Below are positions 1 to 8,673 of a stretch of DNA of 64,000 bases, one piece after another (within the stretch, counting starts at the first letter, position 1; each line of letters opens with the position of its first letter). Origin of the DNA: an uncultured Clostridia bacterium (GTDB taxonomy: Bacteria > Bacillota > Clostridia > TANB77 > CAG-508); assembly GCA_944386685.1 (NCBI GenBank), contig CALXCA010000006.1:1-64000 (forward strand), in the 5' to 3' direction. The notes beneath the pieces are model-generated. The model worked only from the letters and a program-made list of their open reading frames with translations, ran no database searches and was not told the origin of the DNA. The position numbers and the translations under genes were made by a program.

Positions 1-103
1 AAAGGGTGCCATAAAATTATTTTAGAAATTCTTATATTTCCGTATTGAGTCGAAAAATTTATGCAATTATTAATATAACCAAATTTTTACTGAATTATAA
101 CCA

Positions 104-1123
104 TTATTTTTCAAAATAGTCTAATTTCATTGCTTTTTTTACTTTTTTCATTGTTTCTTTTGCTGTAATTCTAGCTTTTTCTGTTCCTTTTATTAAAATT
201 TCATCAATTATTTCTGGATGTTGTTCATAATATTTTCTTTTTTCTCTAAATGGTTCTAATGTTTTATTTATATTTTGTGCTAGTTGCTTTTTACATGCTA
301 CACATCCTCTTTGACCATTTCTACATTCTTCACATATATTTTTATATTCATCTTTACTAAATAAATTATGATAATATGCAACCATACAGATATCTGGATT
401 TCCTTTATCATCTTTTCTAATTCTTCCTGGATCTGTAACTGCTGACATAACTTTTTTGTTAACTTCTTCTACAGAATCTGATAAGTAAATAGCATTTCCA
501 AGAGATTTTCCCATTTTTTCATTTCCATCTAAACCTTTTATTCTTTTTGCATCAGATAAAACTGCTTCAGGTTCTTTTAAAACATCCCCATAAATACTGT
601 TAAATTTTCTTACAATTTCTCTACATTGTTCTATTAAAGGTAATTGATCTTCACCAACAGGTACAATCGTTCCATCCATTGCTGTAATATCTGCTGCTTG
701 GCTTACAGGATATCCTAAAAATCCATATGTAACACTTTCTCCAAATAAGTCCCTTTTTTGAGCAATTTCTGTTTTAACTGTTGGATTTCTTTCTAGTCTT
801 GCAATTGTAACAAGATTTGAATAAAATACTGTTAGTTCTGCTGTTTCTGGAATTAGTGATTGTATATAAATTGTTGTTTTTTCTGGATTTATTCCAATAG
901 ATAAGTAGTCTAAAACAAGTTCTCTTACATTTTTCCTCACTTTTTCTGGATTGTTAAAATTGTCTGTTAATGCTTGAACATCTGCAATTAATATATATTG
1001 TTCATATTTATCATCTTCTTGTAATTTAACTCTATTTTTTAATGAACCAAAATAGTGTCCTATATGTAATTTTCCTGTAGGTCTATCACCTGTTACAATT
1101 CTTTTCTTTTCCATTTTTTTCAA
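104..1123 (-). CDS. trpS: Tryptophanyl-tRNA synthetase
   Basis: Class I aminoacyl-tRNA synthetase that charges tRNA-Trp in the cytoplasm. The HIGH signature is at residues 20-23 (context TGKLHIGHYFGSL) and the KMSKS loop appears as KMGKS near residue 203. The length, 339 residues, is normal for bacterial TrpS. The listed start is a TTG with AAAGGA about 6 nt upstream; an in-frame ATG three codons on (1112-1114) is too far from that ribosome binding site, so the TTG start is preferred. A clear promoter precedes it and the leader is only about 20-30 nt, so no T-box fits there, although T-box control of trpS is common in Firmicutes. Monocistronic as far as can be seen. Confidence 0.97.
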   Translation of the reverse strand: MKKMEKKRIVTGDRPTGKLHIGHYFGSLKNRVKLQEDDKYEQYILIADVQALTDNFNNPEKVRKNVRELVLDYLSIGINPEKTTIYIQSLIPETAELTVFYSNLVTIARLERNPTVKTEIAQKRDLFGESVTYGFLGYPVSQAADITAMDGTIVPVGEDQLPLIEQCREIVRKFNSIYGDVLKEPEAVLSDAKRIKGLDGNEKMGKSLGNAIYLSDSVEEVNKKVMSAVTDPGRIRKDDKGNPDICMVAYYHNLFSKDEYKNICEECRNGQRGCVACKKQLAQNINKTLEPFREKRKYYEQHPEIIDEILIKGTEKARITAKETMKKVKKAMKLDYFEK

Positions 1124-1150
1124 TCAATCCTTTCTAACTTTTACCATATT

Positions 1151-1179
1151 ATTTTATTACAAAAACAGTTTTATGTCAA
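1151..1179 (-). promoter_or_regulatory. Promoter of trpS
   Basis: On the minus strand TTGACA (1174-1179), a 17-bp spacer and TAAAAT (1151-1156). It lies just upstream of the trpS ribosome binding site. Confidence 0.7.
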
Positions 1180-1216
1180 GAACATTGAAACATTTTTGAA
1201 ACTTTAAAATTACTGT

Positions 1217-1622
1217 ATAATGGTCTTGAATGAGATAAAGAAACATTGATACTATAATATTTTAAAGCTTCGACGCTTGATTGAAAGAACAATAGCGGAC
1301 TTTTTTAGGCATTTTATATGTTTATAACGTTTTAAAGTCCGCGTTATTGTTCGCGCGCCAAATTTTACAAAGTAAAATTTGTGTGCATTCGTTTGAGCGA
1401 AGCTCTTTTCTTGAATAGGAAAAAGCGATTTTTCCTATTCAATGAAAATTAGAATTCATTTGGCTTTTGCATGAGGAATGTTCACGGTACTCGAGTTTAC
1501 GAGAGGGTCGGAGTGAAAGAGGCTCATGAAAAAGCCTTATGAATTCTTTTTGAATGGAATGAACAGGAGAACTTTAAAATATTATAGTATCAATGTTTCT
1601 TCATCTCATTCAAGACCATTAT
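1217..1622. mobile_element. MITE-like element with 51-bp terminal inverted repeats
   Basis: The whole trpS-spoIVB gap is occupied by this element. Positions 1217-1267 and 1572-1622 are inverted copies of each other over 51 nt with one mismatch. Inside are several nested hairpins: GAACAATAGCGGACTTT paired with its complement at 1334-1352; AAATTTTAC/GTAAAATTT at about 1360-1380; TTCG/CGAA at about 1388-1401; a 14-bp perfect stem at 1411-1442; and a 25-nt imperfect inverted repeat, 1451-1475 with 1523-1547. It encodes no transposase. The right end abuts the spoIVB stop codon. TA dinucleotides lie in the termini, which would fit a TA-targeting (IS630/Tc1-like) MITE, but target duplication cannot be told apart from the repeat itself. 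The alternative is a large structured RNA closed by the terminal pairing. Confidence 0.7.
1286..1443 (+). repeat. Dispersed hairpin repeat, copy A
   Basis: About 158 bp that recur with high similarity at 30270-30428, and in part, inverted, at 18967-19005. It consists of four consecutive hairpins, the last being TTGAATAGGAAAAA, loop GCGA, and its complement (1411-1442). It is more GC-rich than its surroundings. Some stems, such as GCGCGCC against GTGTGC, need G-U pairs, which hints at function as RNA. Confidence 0.8.
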
Positions 1623-2843
1623 CTAGTAACTTTTTGGATTTATCATTTGATCTGCAAAAACTGCATATCCTATTTGTGGATCATTTACCAGCACATGTGT
1701 TATTGCTCCAATTAATTTTCCATTTTGAATAATAGGAGATCCACTCATTCCTTGAATTATTCCACCAGATTTAGAAATTAAGTTTTCATCTGTAATTTTT
1801 ATAACCATACTTTTATTATCATAATTATTATTTAGATATATTTTTTCTATTTCTAATTCATATTCTTTTACCTCTCCATCTATTCCACTTAAACAAGTTG
1901 CCTTGCCTATTTCTATTTCCCCCCTTGAAGCAACTTTCATTTTTCTATTATAGTTTAAGTTTAAATTACTTTTATTTTTTACAATTCCATAAATTCCAAA
2001 TTGAGTATTATTATAAATACTTCCAATGCAAGAATTATTTTTTATTGAACCCTCAATTCTACCTGGCTCTTCTTTTTCTCCTTTAACTACAGATATTATT
2101 TCTACATCATCTATCTCTCCAGAAGATGTTTGAATAATTTCTCCTGTATCAATATCAGTAATTGCATGTCCTAATGCAACAAAAGAATTTTCCTCTTCAT
2201 TATAAAATGTCAATGTTCCTACTCCAGCTGCACTATCTCTTACCCATAGTCCTAATTTATAATTGCTTTCTTTTCCCAATATAGGAGTTATTTTTGCACT
2301 TTTTTGCTCACTCTCATGTAAATATGTTATTTCAATATCATTTCCTCCAGATTTGTTTATTTCTGTTATTAATTCTTTTGTACTATTTATAGAAACACCA
2401 TTTATTTCAATAATAGAATCTCCTTCTTGTATTCCTGTATTTTCAAATGGTTTATAAATTTTTCCGTCGTTTCCCTCAATTGATGTAGTTCCAACTACTA
2501 GTACTCCATTTGTATATAATTTTATACCTACAATTTCTCCAGACGGTATTACTTCTATTTGTTCCAAAACTTCTACATTAATGGTTTTTAATTTTATTTT
2601 ATTAAATAAATTTACTTGTAATTTTTCTTTTCCTATTTTATTAAAAGTACTTGAACTTAAATTACTAGTAGTTTCTATTATTTCATCATTTTCTTTTTCT
2701 ATATTAATTCCCCATAATGTTGGAATATCTATATTTTCACCTTGAAAAATCTTTATATTTATTGGAATATTATCAATAGAAACAATATAAGAATACATAA
2801 AAAAAAGTACAAATAATAAAACAAACTTTTTTAAGTACTTCAT
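1623..2843 (-). CDS. spoIVB: SpoIVB-like S55 serine peptidase
   Basis: Forespore-secreted serine peptidase; in Bacillus SpoIVB cleaves SpoIVFA, which releases pro-sigma-K processing in the mother cell. The N-terminus has a membrane/signal segment at residues 6-22. A PDZ domain spans about 105-180 (EGDSIIEING) and the S55 domain runs from about 190 to the end. The catalytic His lies in VALGHAITD near residue 226 and the Ser in GMSGSPII near residue 367; this spacing matches the known family. The length of 406 residues is close to the family norm. AAAGGAAAG precedes the ATG. In many clostridia spoIVB is followed by spo0A; here it is followed by the hairpin element and trpS. The stop codon touches the element's right end. 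Confidence 0.93.
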   Translation of the reverse strand: MKYLKKFVLLFVLFFMYSYIVSIDNIPINIKIFQGENIDIPTLWGINIEKENDEIIETTSNLSSSTFNKIGKEKLQVNLFNKIKLKTINVEVLEQIEVIPSGEIVGIKLYTNGVLVVGTTSIEGNDGKIYKPFENTGIQEGDSIIEINGVSINSTKELITEINKSGGNDIEITYLHESEQKSAKITPILGKESNYKLGLWVRDSAAGVGTLTFYNEEENSFVALGHAITDIDTGEIIQTSSGEIDDVEIISVVKGEKEEPGRIEGSIKNNSCIGSIYNNTQFGIYGIVKNKSNLNLNYNRKMKVASRGEIEIGKATCLSGIDGEVKEYELEIEKIYLNNNYDNKSMVIKITDENLISKSGGIIQGMSGSPIIQNGKLIGAITHVLVNDPQIGYAVFADQMINPKSY

Positions 2844-2878
2844 ATCAGTCTTTCCTTTCCCAAGGATTATATTTGTTA

Positions 2879-2937
2879 CAAATTCTTAAATATCGTATTG
2901 AACCTGAAAAATTTATGAAATATTAATATATCAACAT
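2879..2937 (-). repeat. Degenerate repeat shared with positions 25-82
   Basis: Upstream of spoIVB, this stretch resembles positions 25-82 downstream of trpS. Shared blocks are AAATTCTTA, CGTATTGA, GAAAAATTTATG and ATTAATATA, with small indels. It may be a decayed repeat or a shared sporulation-type promoter region; I could not assign sigma-factor boxes. Confidence 0.35.
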
Positions 2938-3037
2938 TCTCTATATAATAATTAAAATTATGAATTGTAACATCTATTTTTGTTTTATTATTTGTACTAT
3001 GAATTTTTTTATTCAAGTTAATTTTTTCAAACTTTTA

Positions 3038-4837
3038 TTAATTTTGTTTTTGTAAAATCATACCTGATTCATTTTGTATTAAAATTTTCAAATTATATTT
3101 TTTAACATCTTCATTAACTAGTTTGTCATAATCTCCAGCATAGTCTGTTTTAAATACAACCATATATTCTGTACTATCTTGCATAAATTTATCTAAGTTT
3201 TCAGTTAATTCTGCAGTATATGCATCAATAAAATTATTTGGATTTTTTAATATTGAATAAATCCATCTATCTCTACCATTATTTCCTTGTGTTTTACAAA
3301 AATATGTACTTTTTTCTGTTTCATCAGGATTATTAATATTTTTGTTATAATAATCTAAAATTTCTAGTTCTGCACCTGTAACCATTTCATATTTTTTATG
3401 AATTTCTATACCATTATTCATATATATATCATATACATAAAAATTCTTTTCAAAAACAATTGCAATAAAAATTCCAATTGCATAAATTGTTATTAATAAA
3501 TACATAATTATATTTATTTTTTTCTTTTTTTCTGTCATTAATTTTATTATTTCAAAACTGCTTGAAATTAATACTATAAAAAACATATAGTAAATTTTGT
3601 AAAAATAATAATCTGATACAATATTTATTTTTAGTCCAATATAAATAATTATCATAAAAATAATATTTAGGAATAGTAATTTATCATTAAATACATCTTT
3701 TTTCTTAATAAAATTATATATTAAATATATTTCTGCAAATAGTAAATATGGTAATATATTGGTAAATAAATTTTCATATATAAAGCCTTCTGTTCCAATT
3801 GCTGTAAAATAATTTATAGGTCCTGTTGTAGTTTGAAAAATTGGTAATATTATAAAATATATAAGACCAATTAATCCAGGTATAAATAAAGTTATTAATA
3901 TATCTAAAATAATTTCTAAATTTATAAATTTCTTTCCAGAAGCTTTATTATCATTTACAATTTGCCACAAAACAGCTATAAAAATGACTGGTGCAAAATA
4001 ATAATATGAAAACATTATTCCAAAATTTAGTAAAAACAATCCTATTCTTTTATAAAGTTTTGGCATATCAGATTTCATTATTATTAATATACCAATAATT
4101 ACATCAAGTCCAACTCCAAGGTAAGAAAAACCTGCAAATAAACTGTTTAATTGATATGCTAATATATAAAAAACAGAAAAAACTAATGCTAAAATTTTGT
4201 GTTTTACTTTTTTACTATTTATTGCAAGTAATGTATACATTAAAAATCCTGATAAAACCCAAATTAATATATCAAATAAAAAATATAGTTGGCAGAAATA
4301 TGTTTCACTAATAATTCCATCAAATAATTTTAAAAATATTCCATTATTAATATATGCTCCTGTCATAATGTGAGAAATTCCAATCCAGTTTATTTTATCT
4401 GAATTTTCTCTTGGTAAAAGTGTAGAATATCTATAAAAATCATCTGCTGCAAAAAAATGAGTTGTAGCATCTGTAACTGCATGTTTTATTTTTATTGGGA
4501 AACCATAATTAGCAAATATAACAGTAAATGCTAATGCAATAATTATAATAAATGCAATAACATCAATTAATTTAATATAATATTTTTGGATTTTTTTAGA
4601 TTTAATAATATTTACAATTGGTATAATTGAAAATATTAAATTACAAATAGATAAATTTAATAATGTAGATTTTATTGATATAAAATACATCACTGTACAT
4701 ATTACTATATTATATCCAATTAATAATATAGAATTAATTACAATACTAAATAATAAATTACTTTTTTCCTCTTTTTTATATACTAATAAATATGAAATAA
4801 ATAATACAATTAAAGTAAATATATATATAATATTCAT
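3038..4837 (-). CDS. Polytopic membrane protein, possible GT-C type
   Basis: I do not recognise the family. The 599 residues contain roughly 12-13 hydrophobic helices, beginning at the N-terminus, followed by a soluble C-terminal region of about 130 residues. After the early helices there is an extracytoplasmic-looking loop with acidic residues (HAVTDATTHFFAADDFYR), reminiscent of the first loop of GT-C glycosyltransferases, and a C-terminal globular tail as in that fold. This is inference only. It lies 50 bp downstream of the last pilin-like gene and so is probably the last gene of the pilus-like operon; it might glycosylate or export a surface component. AAAGG is 12 nt before the ATG. Confidence 0.6.
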   Translation of the reverse strand: MNIIYIFTLIVLFISYLLVYKKEEKSNLLFSIVINSILLIGYNIVICTVMYFISIKSTLLNLSICNLIFSIIPIVNIIKSKKIQKYYIKLIDVIAFIIIIALAFTVIFANYGFPIKIKHAVTDATTHFFAADDFYRYSTLLPRENSDKINWIGISHIMTGAYINNGIFLKLFDGIISETYFCQLYFLFDILIWVLSGFLMYTLLAINSKKVKHKILALVFSVFYILAYQLNSLFAGFSYLGVGLDVIIGILIIMKSDMPKLYKRIGLFLLNFGIMFSYYYFAPVIFIAVLWQIVNDNKASGKKFINLEIILDILITLFIPGLIGLIYFIILPIFQTTTGPINYFTAIGTEGFIYENLFTNILPYLLFAEIYLIYNFIKKKDVFNDKLLFLNIIFMIIIYIGLKINIVSDYYFYKIYYMFFIVLISSSFEIIKLMTEKKKKINIIMYLLITIYAIGIFIAIVFEKNFYVYDIYMNNGIEIHKKYEMVTGAELEILDYYNKNINNPDETEKSTYFCKTQGNNGRDRWIYSILKNPNNFIDAYTAELTENLDKFMQDSTEYMVVFKTDYAGDYDKLVNEDVKKYNLKILIQNESGMILQKQN

Positions 4838-4887
4838 TAAAATAGTTACCTTTCTATAGCTCTTAATAAATTTACATATATATTTAC

Positions 4888-5424
4888 TTATGATGTAGCT
4901 CCATTTATTGCAATTGCGCCTGACCCTGTAGCAACTATAATATGTAAATCTTCCCCTTTTATTTTATAATAAATATTTTTAATAGATTGTGATAATGTTT
5001 TACTTGTATTTCTTACAGTAACAAAAAACAAATCACCCTCTTTTAAAACTAATTTATCTGCTCCTCCTCCTACACTAGAAAGAATTTCTTCTATTTGAGA
5101 AGTATATATTGAATAATATTCATTTTCTCCAATTTGTAAGCTTTCTTGTGTATATTTTTGAGAAGCATTTCTATCTAAAATTTTAACTTCCATATCAATT
5201 TCATATGTATTTCCAGAGCCATTTAAAGTATTCATAAATCTTTGATAATTATCACTTGTAATAACTCCATTTTTTAAAACTTCATCAACAAAAGAAGCTG
5301 TTGCATTTTGAACTATTAATTGAGAAATATCATCATTTCTGTCTGATAGTAGAACAAATGGAACTAAAAACATTAATATAACAGCTACAAATATTCCAAT
5401 AAGTGAAATTGGTGTATCTTCCAT
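4888..5424 (-). CDS. Pilin-like protein with N-terminal membrane helix
   Basis: The 178-residue protein begins MEDTPISLIGIF, with a helix at about residues 7-27 followed by an extracellular-looking domain. The short polar N-terminus and immediate helix match the neighbouring MENAT proteins, but the MENATKAL sequence itself is absent and a PF pair ends the helix. AGGAGG lies 8 nt upstream of the ATG, and 18 bp separate it from the preceding gene. The C-terminal part (VATGSGAIAING) is glycine/alanine-rich. Probably a minor pilin or pseudopilin tip subunit of the Tad-like machine; the role is inferred from position. Confidence 0.7.
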   Translation of the reverse strand: MEDTPISLIGIFVAVILMFLVPFVLLSDRNDDISQLIVQNATASFVDEVLKNGVITSDNYQRFMNTLNGSGNTYEIDMEVKILDRNASQKYTQESLQIGENEYYSIYTSQIEEILSSVGGGADKLVLKEGDLFFVTVRNTSKTLSQSIKNIYYKIKGEDLHIIVATGSGAIAINGATS

Positions 5425-5442
5425 ACCATCAGCCTCCTTTTT

Positions 5443-6144
5443 TTATGGTTGATATAATTGATATGTTATAACTCTTTTTTTGGTTTTATTAACTTGTGCA
5501 ACTTGACTTTCTGGAATTTCCATTCCAGCATCTGCATCTTCTTGGTAATATTCACCTAATATTTCGACAAATTGTTTTCCTACTAAAAAGTTGTATAATC
5601 CATCTTCATAATATATTTGTCTTTTAAATTTTGTATAGAATTTTCTATCAATTTGTTGATATCTATTTCCATATAATATAAAATCCAAGTGTTTTACAGC
5701 ATCTTCTACACCACCTAAAACTTCTTCTTCTAAGTCTACAAAATTTATTTCAATTTCTTCTCCATAATCATCTTTTTCTCTAGGCAATACTGTTACACTT
5801 TCTCCATCAACTATTTCTGTTTCTTTACTACTATTTCTTGTTTTATAATATAATATTAATGGATTACCATTTTGATCTAAAAATAAAACTTTAAAATTTT
5901 CTTTATATGCTTTATACATTGTTGGTATAATAGATTCAACACCTACAATTCTATTATTGTTTTGGTCTACACCATTCCCATTTGCCTCTGTAACATATAC
6001 ATATCTTTGTGTTTTATCTTCATTTGAAATGACATTTGTAATAGCTAATGAAGCACTAGAAAAGGTGGATATACTAAGTGTTAATGCCATAACAAATATT
6101 AGTACTCCAAAACCTAATTCTAAGGCTTGTGTTGCATTTTCCAT
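5443..6144 (-). CDS. MENATQAL pilin-like protein
   Basis: The 233-residue protein starts MENATQALELGFGVLIF, so it carries the family N-terminus followed directly by a membrane helix (about residues 8-30). The remaining soluble domain is larger and has a charged middle section (EKDDYGEEIEINFVDLEEE). It lacks the FN-x2-F/Y-x2-Y block of its small paralogues, which makes it the divergent member. The ribosome binding site AAAGGGGGGA lies 7 nt upstream. The 151-bp gap before it holds two perfect hairpins, so expression may be set separately from the upstream genes. Likely a minor pilin of the Tad-like machine (inference). Confidence 0.75.
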   Translation of the reverse strand: MENATQALELGFGVLIFVMALTLSISTFSSASLAITNVISNEDKTQRYVYVTEANGNGVDQNNNRIVGVESIIPTMYKAYKENFKVLFLDQNGNPLILYYKTRNSSKETEIVDGESVTVLPREKDDYGEEIEINFVDLEEEVLGGVEDAVKHLDFILYGNRYQQIDRKFYTKFKRQIYYEDGLYNFLVGKQFVEILGEYYQEDADAGMEIPESQVAQVNKTKKRVITYQLYQP

Positions 6145-6190
6145 AATATATCCCCCCTTTAAGTAATTCTATAATTTAAATATTTATATT

Positions 6191-6263
6191 ATTAATCAAA
6201 CTTTGTTTAAAATTTGATTAATATATTTTATACAATAGGAAAGAATAACTTTCCTATTGTATA
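6191..6263. other. Two tandem perfect hairpins inside the pilin operon
   Basis: ATTAATCAAA (6191-6200) pairs with TTTGATTAAT (6213-6222). Then TATACAATAGGAAAG (6229-6243), loop AATAA, pairs with CTTTCCTATTGTATA (6249-6263), a 15-bp perfect stem. Neither has a proper U-run on the minus strand, so they may be processing or attenuation structures rather than terminators. The second is nearly repeated at 59428-59457. Confidence 0.7.
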
Positions 6264-6295
6264 AAGATTTTAATCTAATTCTTTAATTCTTATAA

Positions 6296-6700
6296 CTATT
6301 TTACTTCAGTTATTGTTATAGAAGTAACTAATCCTGAGTTTTTATCACGATTACATACTACTGAATATCTTTTTCCTGTTCCAACAGTAACTTGTTGTTC
6401 AGCATCTGCAGATAAAGAAACATCACCATCAATTGTAATTTTTCTTGTTTCATCAGATTCTGTTAAATTATGGTTAAATACTGTTTTTAAAAGAGAATTA
6501 ACTCTTGAACCAGCAACTGATGTACCTGCATAATTTTCATATGTAGAATTAAAGCTATTTATTTCTAGATCTGATAAAGCTTGTTCTCCTTGTTGCATTT
6601 GGTCATTACCCATTCCTACTACATAAACTCCTAATGATATAATAATTATTACAATTAAAACAGCTGCAGCTATTAAAAGCGCTTTGGTTGCGTTCTCCAT
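6296..6700 (-). CDS. MENATKAL pilin-like protein, short
   Basis: The 134-residue protein starts MENATKALLIAAAVLIVIII, with a helix at about residues 8-29 and no preceding leader. It is followed by the family block FNSTYENYAGTSVAGSRVNSL at about 50-70 and a C-terminal strand-rich end (GLVTSITITEVK). It is the smallest and simplest member, so it is a candidate for the major subunit if the machine builds a filament. AGAAAGGA lies 11-12 nt before the ATG. A gap of about 150 bp with hairpins follows. Confidence 0.8.
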   Translation of the reverse strand: MENATKALLIAAAVLIVIIIISLGVYVVGMGNDQMQQGEQALSDLEINSFNSTYENYAGTSVAGSRVNSLLKTVFNHNLTESDETRKITIDGDVSLSADAEQQVTVGTGKRYSVVCNRDKNSGLVTSITITEVK

Positions 6701-6784
6701 AAAATATACACATCCTTTCTTTATTTTTTTATATTAAAATTTATTTAAAATCAATATAAAATTATATTGAATTATTATAACTAA

Positions 6785-7210
6785 TTAAATTTGTTCAAAT
6801 AGAATATATTTTATTCTTCCTGTTTTATCATGATATTGAACATCAGTAGATTTAAATTTTGCATCTATAAAAAACTGTACAAATTGTTCTGTTCCTAATT
6901 TGTATATTTGCTCCATTTTATAAATATCATCACCCTCAGTAAGATAAACTTCTATTTCTATTGAATTTTCATCATTTTGTATAAAAAAATCTTTATCATC
7001 TTTTTTAATTCCATTTTTTATATTTTTATCAACAGCCTTATTTATTATTGATGCAATATCAATTCCATATATTTCTTTATTAAGGAATTGTTCAAATTCT
7101 GCATTTTCTTCTGCTACTTTTTGCTTATCTAAAGCTATTGAATTAAAATTGTATAATAAAATACATAAAACAACTATAAAAATTAATAAAATTATTATTA
7201 TTTTCTTCAT
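6785..7210 (-). CDS. Pilin-like paralogue with altered N-terminus
   Basis: The 141-residue protein has MKKIIIILLIFIVVLCILL instead of MENATKAL, so it looks like a signal anchor. After the helix it keeps the family architecture: FEQFLNKEIYGIDIASIINK aligns with the FN-Y-G-S/I block of its neighbours, and the C-terminus GRIKYILFEQI aligns with KRVYKIVFEKI of the 7286-7789 product. It is therefore a paralogue whose N-terminus was replaced. It has the same orientation and sits between other family members. The functional difference is unknown; it may not enter the same helical assembly. Confidence 0.7.
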   Translation of the reverse strand: MKKIIIILLIFIVVLCILLYNFNSIALDKQKVAEENAEFEQFLNKEIYGIDIASIINKAVDKNIKNGIKKDDKDFFIQNDENSIEIEVYLTEGDDIYKMEQIYKLGTEQFVQFFIDAKFKSTDVQYHDKTGRIKYILFEQI

Positions 7211-7285
7211 ACATTCCTCATTATAGCATTATTATATTTTGTTCGCAATATTAATTAAAAATTTTTATTATTTTAAAGTTTTTAA

Positions 7286-7789
7286 TTAAATTTTTTCAAA
7301 TACAATTTTGTATACTCTTTTTGATGTAGGGCTTATTTCAATTGTATTACATTTATATTTAAAACTATAATTATATTTAAGCCATTCTGCCATTTGTGCT
7401 GTATCTCCAACAATTCTTTCAAAGTTTTCATATAAAGCATTAACTTCTTCTTCAGATTTTGGATTTACATATCCTTTAATATCTACTTGTACATAATTTG
7501 ATGTACCATCACCTTTATAATCTTCTTCTGTTAAACCACCTGTAAAATTATTTTCATAGGCAATATTGGCAGCAGTTACAATATCTTGAAATGAAAGTTC
7601 TTCATCTCCCTCTGTTTGATAATTTAAGAATTGAGTATTAAATTTATAAATTGCATTATTTTCTATTTCATCTTGAGTTCTACTCATATAAGAACTTATT
7701 CCACCATATAAATAAACTGCAATAGATAAAATAATTATTCCAATTAATATGCCAGCTGATATAAGCAAGGCTTTGGTTGCATTTTCCAT
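7286..7789 (-). CDS. MENATKAL pilin-like protein
   Basis: The 167-residue protein starts MENATKALLISAGILIGIII, with a helix at about 8-28. The block FNTQFLNYQTEGDEELSFQD follows, then an acidic central region, and the C-terminal motif KRVYKIVFEKI. AAAGGAG is about 6 nt upstream of the ATG, and the gene lies 17 bp after the preceding family member. The N-terminus is nearly identical in protein but not in codon choice to those of its paralogues, so selection acts on the protein sequence. Presumed pilin or pseudopilin of the Tad-like machine. Confidence 0.8.
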   Translation of the reverse strand: MENATKALLISAGILIGIIILSIAVYLYGGISSYMSRTQDEIENNAIYKFNTQFLNYQTEGDEELSFQDIVTAANIAYENNFTGGLTEEDYKGDGTSNYVQVDIKGYVNPKSEEEVNALYENFERIVGDTAQMAEWLKYNYSFKYKCNTIEISPTSKRVYKIVFEKI

Positions 7790-7806
7790 TTATACTCCTT
7801 TCAATA

Positions 7807-8646
7807 TTAGTTAATTACAACATTTCCATTATCATCAGTACAAACTTCAAAACTCATTTCATTAACTCTACCTGTTACAGAATCATATTCTAATCCTGTA
7901 CATAGAAAATGTGCTCTTTTAAATTGTGTAAATTCATAATATTTTAATGTTACATCTTTAATTGTTTCAACCATTTTTACATATTCTGAAGAAGTAATAT
8001 ATGTTACATTATCATCACCACATATATTTACATTAAATATGTTTTCTAATAATTTAGCTCTTTTTCTTCTAGCATCATTCCTATTACTTATGTCATAGTC
8101 ATTTGTTGCACCACTGTTTGATTCTTCAACCATTATATTGGCAATATTTGAAGATAGTTGTTGTAAAAGAGTTTCTGTTACCTTAACAGCTCCTGATACT
8201 GACTGTAATGAACTTATCAAACCTGTTGAGGGATCATTTACTCTATTAGAAAAATCTTTTAATTTATTTTCAGTAATTTTAGTATTTGATCCACTCAAAA
8301 GATATATACTACTATCATTTATACTTTCGTAATTAAATTGTTTAAATAATTCTGTACTTTTAAAATCTACTACAAATTTCATATCTGAATATCCATATTC
8401 AAGTTCAGATGAATTATAATCATCTATTTTATTCATAATAGAAAGTAATTCATTTCCACGTATTTCTTTATTTTCATAATTTTCAAATTGTTTGTTAAAT
8501 TGAAGTCTTTGTTGTTCTTCTGTCATATTACTACTATTTTGATAAAAATCTGAAACCATATTAAATAGAAGTAAAAGTGATGATAATATGATTAATGCAA
8601 TTAAAATACCTGCTGCTATTAATAGTGCCTTTGTTGCATTTTCCAT
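7807..8646 (-). CDS. MENATKAL pilin-like protein, long
   Basis: At 279 residues this is the longest member and the first pilin-like gene of the operon, 27 bp after the TadB/C-like gene. It starts MENATKALLIAAGILIALII with a helix at about 8-29. The block FNKQFENYENKEIRGNELLS follows, then a long insertion of about 100 residues, and a C-terminal segment with a Cys pair (CTGLEY, EVCTDD) and TGRVNEMSFEV matching the family end motif. AAAGGAG lies 8-9 nt from the ATG. Size and position suggest a minor or tip subunit (inference). Confidence 0.8.
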   Translation of the reverse strand: MENATKALLIAAGILIALIILSSLLLLFNMVSDFYQNSSNMTEEQQRLQFNKQFENYENKEIRGNELLSIMNKIDDYNSSELEYGYSDMKFVVDFKSTELFKQFNYESINDSSIYLLSGSNTKITENKLKDFSNRVNDPSTGLISSLQSVSGAVKVTETLLQQLSSNIANIMVEESNSGATNDYDISNRNDARRKRAKLLENIFNVNICGDDNVTYITSSEYVKMVETIKDVTLKYYEFTQFKRAHFLCTGLEYDSVTGRVNEMSFEVCTDDNGNVVIN

Positions 8647-8673
8647 ATAATCAAACTCCTTTCATTTTTATTT

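Noticed and set aside
1124-1150. T-box leader for trpS
   Set aside because: The promoter lies so close to the start that no T-box fits.
1526-1732. Plus-strand open frame of about 68 codons
   Set aside because: It crosses the inverted-repeat element and the antisense of the spoIVB end; no ribosome site and no recognisable protein.
4888-8646. Classical Flp/TadE/TadF pilins
   Set aside because: No leader with cleavage Gly, no Glu-Tyr pair after the cleavage site, lengths and motifs do not fit.
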